Shown: positions 32,210-44,701, counted from the stretch's first letter. The stretch: DNA of 50,149 nt from Symbiodinium natans (GCA_905221605.1 CAJNDS010000930.1:1-50149); one strand, 5' to 3'. Program-made: numbers and translations. The notes: generated by a model from the letters alone, not told the origin.

Positions 32210-33600
32210 CTGTATTCGTACAAATCTTTTTCAAAACCCTGCACCTCTGAACCTGTGGCCCGCGCTTTGGTGGGAGGCCTGACCACGGGCCTTGCCCCTG
32301 GCCGCTATTGTGACTGGGCAGAGAACTGACAACTGGCTCTAGGCAGGGTGCGTTTGCTAAGGGGCCTGGGAGTCTTTGAGGTCACGTCAATGTCATATGC
32401 CCATTCAGACAGGGGAGGAGGAGGCATACGAGGCATATGCAGACACATGCAGTCTGCATGGAGACACATAAGAAGCTTTTGACCCATCAAAGCCGCTCAA
32501 GAAACGCACGGTGTGGGATGGAGGGCCCCTCACCGGGCCATGAGAAGAACCCGGTAAGTTCTAAGAAGCGACCCCTCCAAGGTGACATGGCCTCCCTAAC
32601 GACACAGCGCTGCTGGGACCGGCGGCGCTGCCCGAGGGAGGCTCGCGGGACCCTCCTGAAAGGGTGTCGGGCACGCCTCTCCATGTCACAGTAACCCCTT
32701 GGGCTATGCACATCGATGATCATTGCGGGATCCCTGTGGTCATCTTGTGGTCACTGCCTGTTCTTCCTTTTGCAAAGGTCGTGATCGGCTCCGACGGCAC
32801 AGTGGCTTGCCCGCACTTGGCGATTTTCTGCAAGAATTTCGCCGTTCGCCTCAAACCGACGTCCTGAACATTCTCGAACCCTGCTTAAGCCCGGAATTCC
32901 CCAATTAGACTGTTTGCTGGAAGGCCTCCCTATATGTGGCTTCGTCGGAACAACGGCTTGCCTCATGAACGGGGTGTAAAACATCTTGGAGATTCGCATA
33001 TGCCATGAGGTGATCACCGGCACCGCGCCTTGGCGGGAGCCTTCAGGGTCGGCAGTTTAAGGCAGATTCGGCGGTTTAGGCAGTTTAGGCAGTTTGGGGT
33101 TTAGGGTTTTGCCCTTCGGGCTGGACCTGACCCGAGCTTGGAGCTTGGGAATGGTTGGCTGACGTTTCATTGTTGCGGGTTGCGAGTTACATCTTGGGCT
33201 TGTAGGACAGAAGGACACGGCACCAGAACGGCCAGAATGCTTCGAGGATTTTTCGACCCCCCCCCCCCAACACACTAAGACTTAGACATTCTTAAGCTAT
33301 CCCAAGATGTGCCCCAGCCTGCTTAAGCGGGGAACATGAGAAGCTGTGGGCATGGGAAGGTCCCCAACGGGGACCTCCTGGCGATCTACACCGGGGGACG
33401 CCGCCCGCCTCTGCAAGCCGAAATTGAAAGGATCCATCTTTTTCCTGGAGGGTTTAGGGGTGGGGCTTGAAATTCATGAAGGGCTTAGGCTGTAGTGTTC
33501 ACCTTGAACTTTGCCTGAACATGTGGGTTAGACGCGACGCGGCTCTGAGCCGCTAGGTCTCAGAGGTGAGTTCGAGGTTACGTCCTGAGCGCACCGCTCG
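31961..33600. other. Mixed sequence without confident gene
   Basis: Includes a (TATG)n/(TATATG)n microsatellite at about 32157-32210, a poly-G run at 32140, and GGCAGTTTA repeats at 33050-33110 ending in TTTAGGG motifs. Short frames on both strands carry no motif I recognise. Confidence 0.4.
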
Positions 33601-34143
33601 TTGTACAAGATCGGAATCCGTGCCGCCCAGAAGTATTGGCCCACAAGTCCACGACTCCACAAGCCCCCAGGCCTGGACGAGCTGGCGCCATCCGTTTGCA
33701 GCGAGGAGGAGGAGGAGCTTTCGCGGCCCGGCGTGTTTCAGGATGTTTTTGGGGGCTCGGGTGCGACACGGCCTAGGGATTCTTCAGGAGCGTCTCCCAA
33801 GAGAGCTTCGTGTGCAGGTGATCACATCAGTAACCATTCAGGCTCCAAAGATGTCTGTGCTGTTGCCAAGGACCGCGGCCCGGCCCCACATGATTCGACC
33901 CATGGCCTTGTCATTGCTCCTGCTGTTGGTGAACGCACGCCCAGCGTCGAAGTGAAGAGTAGTGTAGGGGCAGGAGCTCACAGGGCCAACGTCCCAAGTG
34001 CCAACCTTATGTCGCTCGCGGGAATCGTATCTCTCAGTGTTGACCAACAAGCCAGATATGTGCGAAGCCTTCCGCCGTCCAAGACGTGGAAGGTCATGCG
34101 CATAGCGCGCCTGACGAGAGATCCGAAGCCACGAGGTCAGTAA
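33601..34143 (+). CDS. Possible exon or ORF of unknown function
   Basis: The longest open frame of this region, 180 codons to the TAA at 34141-34143, with no ATG near its start (the frame opens with TTG), so it would have to be an internal or terminal exon. It contains an acidic run (SEEEEELSR) and Ser/Ala-rich sequence, with no signal peptide or membrane segment. A 115-codon minus-strand frame overlaps it. Composition alone does not prove coding. Confidence 0.25.
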   Translation: MYKIGIRAAQKYWPTSPRLHKPPGLDELAPSVCSEEEEELSRPGVFQDVFGGSGATRPRDSSGASPKRASCAGDHISNHSGSKDVCAVAKDRGPAPHDSTHGLVIAPAVGERTPSVEVKSSVGAGAHRANVPSANLMSLAGIVSLSVDQQARYVRSLPPSKTWKVMRIARLTRDPKPRGQ

Positions 34144-36407
34144 GAGTCGGAGACAAGACTTCAGGGTTTGAGGCACGGTCTCCACTGGCTCTCGACAGGC
34201 AAAGTCTGTGCTGCACCGTGCTCAGAGCCAAGGTAATCAGGTAGAGACCCACGACCCAGCAAGATAACGCCACAACGATGGCGCCTTGCCTTGGCCATGT
34301 TCGACAGCAGCTTGTGCCAGCGTGTACGAAAGCTTTAGAGTTGAGTGCATGTCAGTTCGGCGACTTGCCACCAGAGCAACCGCCGAAACGCCTAGGGGGC
34401 GAAGGCGAGTCAGAGGCGCGTGCCCGCCCCCTACCTGTACCTGCCTTCCAACCTACCTTCCTGCCGAGGCATACTCGGAGAGAGTGAGCGAGCACGAGAG
34501 CCAGAGAGACATCAACAGAGAGACAAGAAGCGAAAGCGAGTGAGAGCGACAAGGAGCAAGGAGAGAGAAAAGCCAGACAAAAGCGGAAGAGTTAACAAAC
34601 ACTTTAACAGGGACAGCGAGGAAGGAAACAAAGCATAGTGAGAGAAACGAAACTACCGAAGACACAAGACAACATAACACGAGAGACGGAAGCAACGCAA
34701 GGCCAACAGAGATAGAAAACAGAGAAATGACACAATTTGTGCTTTATTTCCAGAAGGACAACACCATGCAAAAGCAGTTTCGCAGGACAGGCCATCCTAA
34801 ATGAACGTTTGTGCCACGCCCTACAAGCTCAGGATTGGGGCACCTTTGGCTCGCATGTTCCTTCGCCTGGCCATTGCTGCAGCGTCCCACGGGATCCGCT
34901 GAATTTTAAAACACGCGGCCTCCGCAGCTGCTTTTGGAACCTGGAAAAGACGCAGCCCGTTGACCCCTGAACCTTGAACCGTCCTGAGTTTTTTTTGAGT
35001 GGTGACAAGGGACGCAGGGTGTGTGCCAGAGGGATAAGACGAGGGTGGATGTAGCATTTCTGCTGAGTCAACGCGCCGTCACCGTCGACAAGAAGGCGGT
35101 CAAAAGGCACCCCAAAGCCAATCTTAAGAGAGGAGCTTCAAGTTGAAAGAGGCGCCTCAGAAAAGCCTAAACCCCGAAGGGTGCAGGTGCTGCCAAAACA
35201 CGATTGGACGCGGCCTTGCTTTGGGCACCTCATCCCCGAAATGGGGCGTTTGAAGGAGCCAGAGCCGTGGACAAACCTTGGGGTTATCCAGCACAAAAAT
35301 TGGGGGGGGGGGGGGGTTAAGGATGGGCATGGGGAAGGTTCTGTCACGGCTTGTGGTCGTTCCCTTCCCCTTATCTCCAGTAGGACTAGAGCATGCTGTC
35401 GCGTCGCACCCGAGACAAAAGAGAGCGGGCTTCAGTGCCTTCGGTTTTACTTTTTGCTCGGGGTTTCAATCGCCAGGGCTGATGAGATGGGAGCTATTCA
35501 GTTTAGAGCCGTGCAAAAGTTATATACTTTTCCCAGAAAGCTGCGGAAAGAACCCCAACAAATCAAGCACTGGCTAGGGAGGCCGTGTTTTGCAGCTGTG
35601 CATGATTGTGCATGTGCCATGGTTTGACATTCCTCTTCTCAAGTTGCGAACTTTCGAACTGTAAGAACAGCTGGGGCGCTTGTGTTGCTTCCCCGGCACT
35701 CGCTTTGCTCTTCGATTTACCTTCGACTCGCAAGCATGCCAGGTGCTAGCCGCTCGCAATGTGCAGTACATACCGATGTTGTGTTTGGCTGGACAGCTTC
35801 AGCTAGCCTGCGTGGCTTACATGTCTTCAGTTGCTGCAAGCACTAGCCTCCCACTCGCAGCGCACTTCTGGTTTCAATTCCTTGACATTGCGTACGCAGA
35901 CATGGAAGTGCTGGCAAGACCTCAAACTGCCCAGTTTGCGGTCACCGCACCTAGCCCCCATAGACCTGCAATCCCAAATCCCTCCCAGCCCTTCAAAAAA
36001 AGCCAAGAGACATGCTCCGTGATTCGCCTTCCTCGGATGGCCCACTTCTCTGATCGGCCATGTGGTGCGCCCGGCTGGTTATCCTGAGAATTCTCTCTTC
36101 TTTAGCTCTTCGTGGCTCGTGTCCATCCCAAGCACAGGGAACAAGGAGCTTGTGACAGCTGGATAGGGGCAGCACCACCAGCCTGTAGGTCTGTTGCTGG
36201 CGCCTTGTTTTGAAGCGCAAGAGCAATCGCACCATGCATTGTGTTGCTGTGCAATCCATAGGCCTCATCCTATGCAAGGATGACAGGTAGTTCTCTCCAC
36301 AGCTAAACCTCAGTAACCCTAAGCCCTTCTTCAGATCTCGGCCTTCTCAGCAAAGCGTCCCGGAGTCGCTTCTACGGAGCCATCTCGAAGTGCGAACTGA
36401 ACTACCA
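34144..36407. other. No recognisable gene
   Basis: Has a purine-rich GAGAGAGNGAGCGAG tract at 34480-34740 and a poly-G run near 35305. Frames under 150 codons (for example 35181-35627) lack motifs. May contain short exons. Confidence 0.4.
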
Positions 36408-36487
36408 CCCTAAACCCTAAACCCTAAACCCTAAACCCTAAACCCTAAACCCTAAACCCTAAACCCTAAACCCTAAACCCTAAACCC
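36408..36487 (+). repeat. Pure CCCTAAA array of eleven units
   Basis: Uninterrupted heptamers, comparable to the array at 15962. Confidence 0.95.
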
Positions 36488-38884
36488 ACATACCTGAAAG
36501 CCTGAAACCCCACATCTCAACTTCCACCTTCAGAGCTCAGACGACGTGGCTTGACGGATTCGGGCCTGATGCCTGTTGTGCCCAATGTGTCCCATGGCTT
36601 GTTTGCACGTGCTTTTTGTGTATTGTTGGCTCAGACAAATCACGACCCAACCACGAACTACCCGCTCTGGCGCAAACGCGCTGGATTGTGCATTCGATGC
36701 CGAACATGTTGCTTGGAGAGTCAAGCTGGATCGTTGGTGTACACGCATGGCTGTAGACGTTTTGGCTAACCAACGAGCAGTTTTCTTTTTTCTATTTTCC
36801 CAGCCTTTCACCTCTCCAAAGAGCAGATCCTATTCACAATGTGCTCCGCAACAAATTCTTTGGAGGATGGCACGAATGAAGATTCTTGATGCCGACCGAG
36901 TCATTCTGACGGAGGGGCTGCTGCGAACCGCTGCCCCCTCAATCCTTGGTCTTGTCTTGCGCCTGACTTTGGGAAAGCCTGTCTAAGGCTACTCTGTCGT
37001 TTCAGCTGGCTCCTGCTGCTCCTGCTGCCTTTGTCCTCTGCGCTGCTGCGGCGACATACCATGGTGAGCCTGGCCGAAAGGGTTGTTTGGCCATTGTTAC
37101 CTTTTTGGCAGTTGCGGTCTGTGCCACGGTAGACCATAGTGGGCCCCTCAAGAGGCCCCTAATTTCGGATTTCCAGGTTGCCTGGTGCTCCAGGATCTGC
37201 AATGAGCGGCCCTAAGGGTCGCTTAGGCATCACCCGGAGAGTCTTGCGAGAGATTCCTTATGATTCCCTGAGCATCTGAAGTTTGAAAGCCCCATATGAA
37301 GCCCCCCCTCCCCTCCTTGAGATGACTTGGAGGCAACGGTGTCATCCGAGCCTTCTCTTGAGACGTGCTCTCCACTGGTGATCCTTGGACACAAGAGCCT
37401 TGTGCAACCTCCGGTGAAGAAAAAGTCTAATCATATGCCGTGTTGTTCTGTGGATTCTCGCAGCTCCGAATAGCTATTGGGTGCCGCCCAAAGGCACCTT
37501 TGTGCAAAAGGCGTCCCGCAAGGGTGTCGCCTTGGTGCTTGCAGCAATTTTTTCAGGTGTTTTCCGAAAGGCATGTTCTTTGGTAGGAAGTTTGGTTGCA
37601 GGCTCATCCACGTACAGGTGCGCTTCATCCAGGTATTTCAGGCTTAACTCGGCTCTTGGTTTATGTTCAATGCATGTTTTCAATGTGTCATTTGATGCCT
37701 AATAAGTGTCTCGCTGTGGGGTTGGATGCCTGCGTGGTTCAGGCATGCTTGCAAACCTCTAGACAGTTTCTGCGCCATTCTGCGCCCTCAATGGTCCCAG
37801 ACCCTTGGACCAGCCGTGTTCCCGAGGAACCACGAGAGCTTCTCCTCCGTTGAAGTGCGGATAGGCTGGGGGTCAGCCCATTCATGGGTTTTGGCAAGCC
37901 TGGTCCATGCCAGTTTGTGAGAGAGATATGGGAGCTGCCGGGAGGTGGACAGACCGCGGTAGCAACAGTCCCTGCACATCCCTCCAAGTTTCTCGGAGCC
38001 TCTCCTGCTCATGACCTGTCTGGATGTTCTCTTGCTCCCCGCTGGTTTCTCATTGCTTGAGCTACCCAGAAGGGCCATCTCTTTGCTGAAAGCGGAGAGA
38101 CTGTTTTTCTACCTTTTCAAGTCCTCACCTGGCTCTGGGCTCGGAGCGGCTGGGGTAAAATGCAGGCCAAATGTCCATTTCAAGTCCTTGTGTGAGAAGA
38201 TGAGGTCGGCTCGCTGAGTTGAGAACTCGAGCCCTGATTCCTAGAGAAACTCGAGCAAGTCTGGCAGGAACCCCCGCTCAAAAACTGAAGCTGGTGGCGG
38301 ACACGGGGAGCAACAACGCCCCTCGTCGGCCTTGGCATGAAAGGAGTTGAGTTTTGGTTCGCTGGATGCAGAGGGTCGTGGTCGGTTCCTGAGTCAACAT
38401 GCTGCTTCGATGAAGCCGACGGCAATGCAAGCCACAGCACTGGCAGGTGCTCGGGTTTGTTGACCCTGCGTCGTGACAGTGGTACAGGGCAGCATGTAGG
38501 CGTGAAGTCGGAGCGAGTGCTTGAACTTGGGGGCGCGGGGAGGCGATCCTTCGCAGATTCCAGCTTGTTCCGAGTGTGAGTGCATCACTCGAAACCTGGG
38601 TTTCGGAGCATGCTTGGCTTTGGCAGACATACTGCAGCAGCAGAACGGCAGTGGTCCTACTCACTGTGCCTATGCAAGCCTCCGCCCTTACCCCGAAAGT
38701 GGCCGGAATTCATTCATGATCGCCCAATGACTCAATGATGTTGTCAGTTTTCTTCGACTCTTGCCCGAGCATTCCCAGGTGATCGTCATGTCCTGCACCT
38801 GCATTCTGACAAAGAGCTGCCCAGAGTCCTTCGGCAACTGCTATCGAGGCCAGATGCGAGCGGTTCTCTAAGCTGGGAAAATGG
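36488..38884. other. No confident gene; possible short exons
   Basis: Candidate exon-like pieces after CAG or TAG acceptors include FHLSKEQILFTMCSATNS near 36805-36860 and RKGCLAIVTFLAVAVCATV near 37075-37130 (hydrophobic). No family recognised and no chain of phase-compatible exons could be built by eye. Confidence 0.3.
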
Positions 38885-38980
38885 GGGGTCCCTAAACCCT
38901 AAGACTCCCTAAGAACCCTAAGGAACACTTAACCCCCCCCCGAAACCCAAGAAGCCCTAAACAAGCCCTAGACAGACTGA
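38885..38980 (+). repeat. Degenerate telomere-like block
   Basis: CCCTAAACCCTAAG, then CCCTAAGAACCCTAAGG and poly-C. Confidence 0.65.
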
Positions 38981-39352
38981 AACCAGTTCAACGCTCAGGT
39001 GGCAACGCCTCGAGCACCTTCGTCCTTCAGAACACAAGCTTCGCCAAAGGTGAACGCCAGGAGCTGCCTGGGCGAAACCGTCTCGGGCACCCCTTTCGAG
39101 TCAGCAAAATGGGGGGGGAGGGGGGTCGGGGTCAGCATTGAATGTTTCAAGGGTTGTTGATTCTAAACAGGGGGTGTGGGGGGGTTCAGACTTCTCGAAT
39201 CTATGAGTCTTTTGGGGTTGAAGGGGGGGGCTGGTTGTGTTGCAGATCGCAGTCTGTATGAGCGAGCGTGCCTTCTCTGAAGCACATGTTTCGGAGAGCT
39301 CCGCGGACCTGGATCGCCGTCTCCGTGAGCGCATGTGTGGTGGTTTGTGTGA

Positions 39353-39370
<18 letters not shown>

Positions 39371-39383
<13 letters not shown>

Positions 39384-39671
39384 TGTGTAAACCCTGATTC
39401 TAAGCTAAGGGGCTTGGAGCTGAGAGCTTATGCATGAATCGAATTTTCCCGCAGGGGGATTGGGCCTGATGCTTCTACCCAATCCAACGAAGCTATGAAG
39501 CATCAGGGGATGTGGAGTTTGGCCAGCTCCATGTACCTGCAATGTTTTCCAGGAGTCCCGATGGGATTCCCCTATACTGAGGTCTCTCCTGTACTGAGGT
39601 CTCTCCAGTCATCTCCAGTCAGTGTACCATTGTACAACAATCTCTGGCTGACCTCCCTTTCTCCGTGTGTG
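39371..39671 (+). repeat. Direct repeat copy 1 (276-bp core flanked by GT runs)
   Basis: The core 39389-39664 recurs at 40405-40680 with three mismatches noticed by eye, an offset of exactly 1016 bp. Both copies begin and end in (GT)n. A 73-codon frame (MKHQGMWSLASSMYLQCF...) opens in each copy; no function recognised. Confidence 0.9.
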
Positions 39672-39799
39672 GGCTTCGTCGCCCAAGGGCAATTTACCCG
39701 TTTGGGCATTGCCTGATTCCTGGATGGGGATCACCCAAAGTAAACAGAGAGGCTTCAGTGCCAGATGAGCCTTGGTAGGCACCCAGTGCTATGAGCGGA

Positions 39800-39830
<31 letters not shown>

Positions 39831-40029
39831 GGTACCAGCCACGGCTGAAGCTCAAAGTCGCCAATAAGGGCGGAACCGGAAATTGTTGAAGGGCGTCGTA
39901 AGCCCAGTCGTGAGACATAGACGAGGTGGTCTAACTCTCTATTCGTGGGTCTCGACCGAGTCGTATTTCCGGTGGTTGCCCCTCAGTTGCAAATAGACCG
40001 TTTTCTTTCTTTAAAAGTAGAGGTGCTCT

Positions 40030-40240
40030 GGGTCGCTGTGGACAGCGGGGGCCTCCTGGATGCTCCTGGGTCCTTTGTGGCAGCTGGGGGTCCTCCACGA
40101 CGACGACGATGATGGGACGTGCCTTGGGTCAAGGCGGTGGCAGCTGGGATCTCCCGGACGCTCCTGGGCCTGTCATGGCAGCTGGAGGTCTCTGACGACG
40201 ATGATGACGACGACACTAAGGATTTCTAAGGTCGGTGCTG
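40030..40240. repeat. Imperfect direct repeat of about 100 bp
   Basis: GGATGCTCCTGGGTCCTTTG and GGACGCTCCTGGGCCTGTCA begin two related segments, each followed by GGCAGCTGG and a GACGACGATGATG run. Confidence 0.6.
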
Positions 40241-40390
40241 GAGGAGGAGGGCCTATGGCGGTGACGGGCCTATGGCGGAGGACTCACCGGTGACAAAGGT
40301 ACAAGACCAGGACTTTCCCTCTTCGGAGGGTGTGCGTGCAGCATATCTCTTGTGGCCTTGGAATGCACTGTGTCTCCCCTCGTAGGAGGG

Positions 40391-40702
40391 GTGTGTGTGT
40401 GTGTAAACCCTGATTCTAAGCTAAGGGGCTTGGAGCTGAGAGCTTATGCATGAGTCGAATTTTCCCGCAGGGGGATAGGGCCTGATGCTTCTACCCAATC
40501 CAACGAAGCTATGAAGCATCAGGGGATGTGGAGTTTGGCCAGCTCCATGTACCTGCAATGTTTTCCAGGAGTCCCGATGGGATTCCCCTATACTGAGGTC
40601 TCTCCTGTACTGAGGTCTCTCCAGTCATTTCCAGTCAGTGTACCATTGTACAACAATCTCTGGCTGACCTCCCTTTCTCCGTGTGTGTGTGTGTGTGTGT
40701 GT
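40391..40702 (+). repeat. Direct repeat copy 2
   Basis: Second copy of the 276-bp core (40405-40680), ending in a longer (GT)n run. Confidence 0.9.
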
Positions 40703-41172
40703 GCTGGACTGTGGAGTGTGGTGCTCTGTGGTGGTTGCGGTGTTGGTGTCGGTGGAGGATGTGCGTGGTGGAGTGTGGGGTTCGGAATGTGGTGGTGGTG
40801 GTGGTGGTGGTGCTGGTGGTGGTGGTGGTGGTGGTGCTGGTGGTGGTGGTGCTGGTGGTGGGCGGCGGTGGTGGTAGTGGGCGTGCGGTGGTGGTGTTTG
40901 GTGGCGGTATGTGGCGGTGTCTGTTGTTCCGTGGTGGAGTGTGGTGCCGGTGTGGTGTGTTGTGGGGTGTGGTGGGATGTCGGGGGTGTGGTGTGTTGGT
41001 GTGCGTTTGGTGTGTGTTGTTGTGTGTTGTTGTGTGTTGTTGTGTGTTGTTGTGTGTTGGTGTGTGTTGGTGTGTGTTGTTGTGTGTTGGTGTGTGTTGG
41101 TGTGTGTTGGTGTGTGTTGGGGTGTGTTGGGGTGTGTTAGTGTGTGTTGCTGTTTGTTGCTGTTTGTTGCTG
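40703..41172. repeat. GGT and GTGTGTTGTT microsatellite tract
   Basis: (GGTGGT)n passes into GTGTGTTGGTGTGTGTTGTT units. Val-Cys, Trp and His-Thr-rich frames across it are artefacts. Confidence 0.9.
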
Positions 41173-42267
41173 TTTGGCGTGAAGGACAGTCGGAGGGAAG
41201 CGGCAGAGATGGGTAACAAGAAGTGTTTGACGCGTCGAGCGGGGTCCTAACCCTACTAAAGCACGGACTAATCCATGGCTTTCATTATCCTGGGCATTTG
41301 CCCCCCTCAAACTGGGAATAACTGGTGTGATTATGATGATTCTGGTAAGGATGTTTGGGAGACCTTCCTTACCTTCATCCAAGCCTTGCAAAGCCCTGAG
41401 AGCGAAGCATGCCAAGAATCCCTGCCAAGCCCCTTGCCCCTGTTTCAGGAGAGCTCGGAGTCCCTGCTCATCGAGTTCGGCTCTGGTCGCATTGGCGCCT
41501 ACGTGGCTCCGAGTGATTTGGGGGCTGTTTCGGATTTGCGGGGCTTGGGCTCTGCGGGTTCTGACGACGTGCGCTTGTGAATGGATGACATGGAGTTGCC
41601 GAACGACAAGGCAGCGGCCAGGAAACGGCAACCAGACGCGCAATCGTGGCAATGCGCGGGCGCGCGCGCGCGCGCGAATCCTTGAGTAGGATGGGGCTTG
41701 ACAAGAACACCTACGCTGAGGTTGCGAGTGACGTGGTGCACGTGGGCTCCGTCCGCACTTTCCTGGAGGCGCCCCGGAGCTCAGAGCTTGCTCAAGGGGG
41801 CACGGTGTCGGTGCTTTGTTGTGGTGTTTCGGTTTGGCTTTTGCTGGAAGCTACGCTGACGCTGCTCAAAGCCCAAAGGCTTTTAAAGGCTCCAAGCCCT
41901 AAACCGCTTTAAACCATCGACCTGCCACACGAACGGCACCCCCGCAAAATCAAGAACGGGCTTGCTTTTCCAGGATTCCTTGCTGCTCATGGTGAAGCAG
42001 ACCCTGGGCTCCATTTGGGCTTCATGGTCGGTCCCGAGGGTGTGGGATGGGGACCTGGGGGACGAAGATCTTCCCTAGCCCACCCGCCTTCGCTGTAGGA
42101 GCTCACAGGCCTACATGTCGTGTTAATCATGTTTAGGTCGGTTCCCAGGCCCTCAGCCCCCTAACCCGAAACCCTTTAGGCTTTGTTTTTTCGAGAGGTT
42201 GTTAATCCTTTGGCCCTTGGAGGTTTCCATCCAAAAATGCTTGTGGTCTTTGGGGGTTTTGGGGGAA
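41173..42267. other. No confident gene; GC dinucleotide run
   Basis: A plus frame at 41275-41580 and overlapping minus frames of up to 171 codons lack motifs. (GC)n at about 41656-41676 is a Z-DNA-forming tract. Confidence 0.35.
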
Positions 42268-42493
42268 GATTCTAAACCCTAAACTTAAACCCTAAACCCT
42301 AAACCCTTCTCCAGCCTGGAGTGGTTTCTCCTCAGCTTCGGTCGAGGGATTCGTGGGCTCCTTCCACCTCCTCGCAGCATGTTCTACATTCCTAACCCTA
42401 AACCCTAAACCCTAAACCCTAAACCCTAAACCCTAAACCCTAAACCCTAAACCCCTAAACCCCAAAACCCTAAACCCTAAACCCTAAACCCTA
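42268..42493 (+). repeat. Two telomere-like CCCTAAA arrays
   Basis: 42268-42307 (five units) and 42393-42493 (about thirteen units, nearly pure), separated by 85 bp of unrelated sequence. Confidence 0.9.
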
Positions 42494-44289
42494 TGTTCCG
42501 TGGCTTCCGCTCTTCGCCGAGCGACCTTTTTAAACCCGACCGCCTGTGCGGCGGGCCGAGGACGCTCGGCCTCCCCGGCCCCTTCGAAGGCGAGAGTCGA
42601 GGGGTTTCAGCAGAACAAATAGATAGATGCATAAATAAATAAGAAAATAAATAAACAAATACAAAATATATATATATATATATATATAGAAACCTATAAT
42701 TTATTAATGGTAAGAATAAGAAGAAGAATCTTCAGAATGTATTGTGTGGTTGTATAATATATGATTACGGTGACTACCTCCATATAAAGTTCGTGTGCTC
42801 TGCAAGTGCTTTCAGGGCATCGTTTGGCGTGGGGGGCTCAGGGTCTGCCGCCCCCAGCTCCTTTTTGGCGGGGGGGGGGGACATAAGGGGACTTGAGTTT
42901 TTCCCAATCACGTGGCAGAGAATAGTTTGGGTGATGCTTGGGGGGGGGGGGGGCAAAAGCATGCCTCCCAGCATGTTGTTCCTCCTTAGATGCCTTTTTG
43001 GGCCCTGGCAAGGCATCCTCGGGCTTGGGCAGCCGCCACAGGGAGAGGCGCAAAGTTCCGCCCCTTCCCCCACCCCACACCTTATACTAACGGTCCTCAA
43101 TGGACAGTTAGTGCAAGGGGAACACCCCCCCCCCCCCCAACATTTTTGATTGGGCTCTCTTCCAAAGTGCCTCGAATTGCAATTCTTCTTGCTTCTTCCT
43201 GTTGAGATTGGGCTGCTGTCTCTGCGTGGCTGCTTGCCAGAGCGCTCGAGCAAGAGCCATTCCATGCATGTAAAATTCCAGGCCGCCGAGAAAGCGCAGC
43301 TGGTTTCGGGCTTCTTGCAGCAGGCGCGACGGAAGCTAAGGCTCTGAGGCCTGCGACTGCCAGGTTCTTCTTAGCCCCCCCGAAACACGGATACGTGGAA
43401 AATACCCCTGCCCCCTCCCTCCCCCTCTCGCCCCCCCGAACACAACCGAAGGAACTGCAAGTAGAGCTCCCGTGTGTGGCCCCAGTGCACTCTGGAGACC
43501 AAGGCGGACATTCAGCGATTCTCGATGTGCTTCAACTACGAGGCCTCGTGCGGAGTTCGGAGAACATCGGGGAGAGATAGCGCTTTTTTTGGGCTCTTCG
43601 CCGGGCTTGGTGGGTGCAGAGTAGGTGCAAGTCGACCGGTTTTTCAGCGGAGTTCAGGGCTCTACTGTAGCCGATTCTTGGCTGTCGAGTCTTGAGACTT
43701 CAGGGCTCCTTCCCCTCAAATTTTTCCGATCTTGGCCTCCATGTGCGCAGCCTTGGCTCAGGGAAGGGGACACGACTTCAGCAGCACGTGCCCCTGGGAG
43801 CTTCCTAAGCCCTGAAGCATCTCGAAGCTTCCTTTAAGCCCTGAGCTCTCCCCCTTCCCCCCCCCCCGGTCACATCCGCAGCGATGGCTGCAGTTCAATG
43901 CTGCCCAGCGGTTCGGTGCCTTGGCCTTCATAAGAAAAGGCCGTTCCCTACGGGTCTCAGCTGCTACGCAGGGCTTCAGCTCACAGGAGTCACCGCGTCC
44001 CTGCAGTCTGCAAAGATGTCCTACGCAGAATAGTGTCGTGAGGGCAAGGGATTTTTACCCCGACACCTCCTTTCAGGGCCGGTTTTCGCTTTTGCCCACA
44101 AGTAGTTTCCATGGTGCGTGCAAGCAGTGACGCATGGGCGGCATTTTTCCCGGGACCTGGCTATGAAACAGTACTGAAACATGAAGCCCGAAGGGTCAAT
44201 CGCCTTCATAGACTGTTGGACCTGAAAACCCCTGAATGTCCTGGAGCGCACCCCCGTACGTCCCGAAACACACCTCGACGAGGCCGAAA
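42494..44289. other. Mixed spacer with homopolymer runs, possible exons
   Basis: Contains (AT)n at 42668-42688, poly-G at 42871 and 42940, and poly-C near 43127 and 43859. Exon-like stretches such as VKFQAAEKAQLVSGFLQQAR (about 43270-43330) and TLETKADIQRFSMCFNYEAS (about 43486-43550) are open after AG dinucleotides, but I recognise no family. Confidence 0.3.
43079..43133. mobile_element. Fragment related to subfamily A inverted-repeat elements
   Basis: CTTATACTAACGGTCC then GGACAGTTAGT forms a hairpin, followed by GGGGAACACCCCC, echoing the CTTATACTA and GGGGGAACATCCC parts of the element at 11075. Confidence 0.45.
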
Positions 44290-44385
44290 TGGGGTTTCCG
44301 AAATTCGGGATACCTTATTGGGGGTCCTATAAGGGAACCCTTTGGGGGTCTATATAAGGGGTCCCTTATTTTCGTAAAACCCCCA
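44290..44385. mobile_element. Introner-like inverted-repeat element, subfamily B
   Basis: The left end TGGGGTTTCCGAAATTCGGG and the complement of the right end, TGGGGGTTTTACGAAAATAA, match imperfectly; internal GGGGGTCCTATAAGGGAACC arms repeat. Its last bases form CCCCCAG, directly before a frame reading MHVPLPEPDIPRHQVRLEML, as if the element supplies the acceptor of an intron. Confidence 0.55.
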
Positions 44386-44520
44386 GATGCATGTGCCCTT
44401 GCCGGAGCCCGACATCCCAAGGCACCAGGTGCGCCTCGAGATGTTGTGGCCCGGAAGAAATGGCAAGCTTGCAAGGATCTGTTGGGTTCCCTGCTATGCT
44501 ACAATTTCGTTAAAATGGCC
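44386..44520 (+). CDS. Possible exon after an introner-like element
   Basis: Frame ATGCATGTGCCC onward codes PLPEPDIPRHQVRLEML then WPGRNGKLARICWVPC before running into a TATATA tract. No family recognised. The call depends on the preceding element ending in an acceptor AG. It may be an upstream exon of the membrane-protein gene at 44702. Confidence 0.25.
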
Positions 44521-44530
44521 ACGTGAGGCG

Positions 44531-44582
44531 CATATATATATATATATGTATATACTTAGATATATATATATATATATATATG
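44531..44582. repeat. TATATA microsatellite
   Basis: Two (TA)n runs separated by GTATATACTTAGA, about 120 bp upstream of the 408-aa gene. Confidence 0.85.
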
Positions 44583-44701
44583 TAGGCGGGGTTCATATCT
44601 TCGGGCAGTGAAACGTAGGCGCATGAGGCCCTCACGGTCGCCTTGTTGTCGTTGTATGTGTCCGGTGTATTTGAGCACTGAGAAGCCTCTCCAGGCTGGG
44701 C

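Noticed and set aside
32500-32720. Possible rRNA or snRNA because of GC-rich hairpins
   Set aside because: No stretch matched conserved rRNA, 5S, U-snRNA or spliced-leader sequence that I could recognise.
39371-40702. LTR retrotransposon
   Set aside because: The direct repeats are right for size, but the 740-bp interior has no gag/pol motif and termini are GT microsatellites rather than clear TG...CA ends.
40511-41250. Plus frames of about 200 codons with Val-Cys-Cys or Trp repeats, and His-Thr frame on minus
   Set aside because: GT/GGT microsatellite translations fused to the 276-bp repeat.
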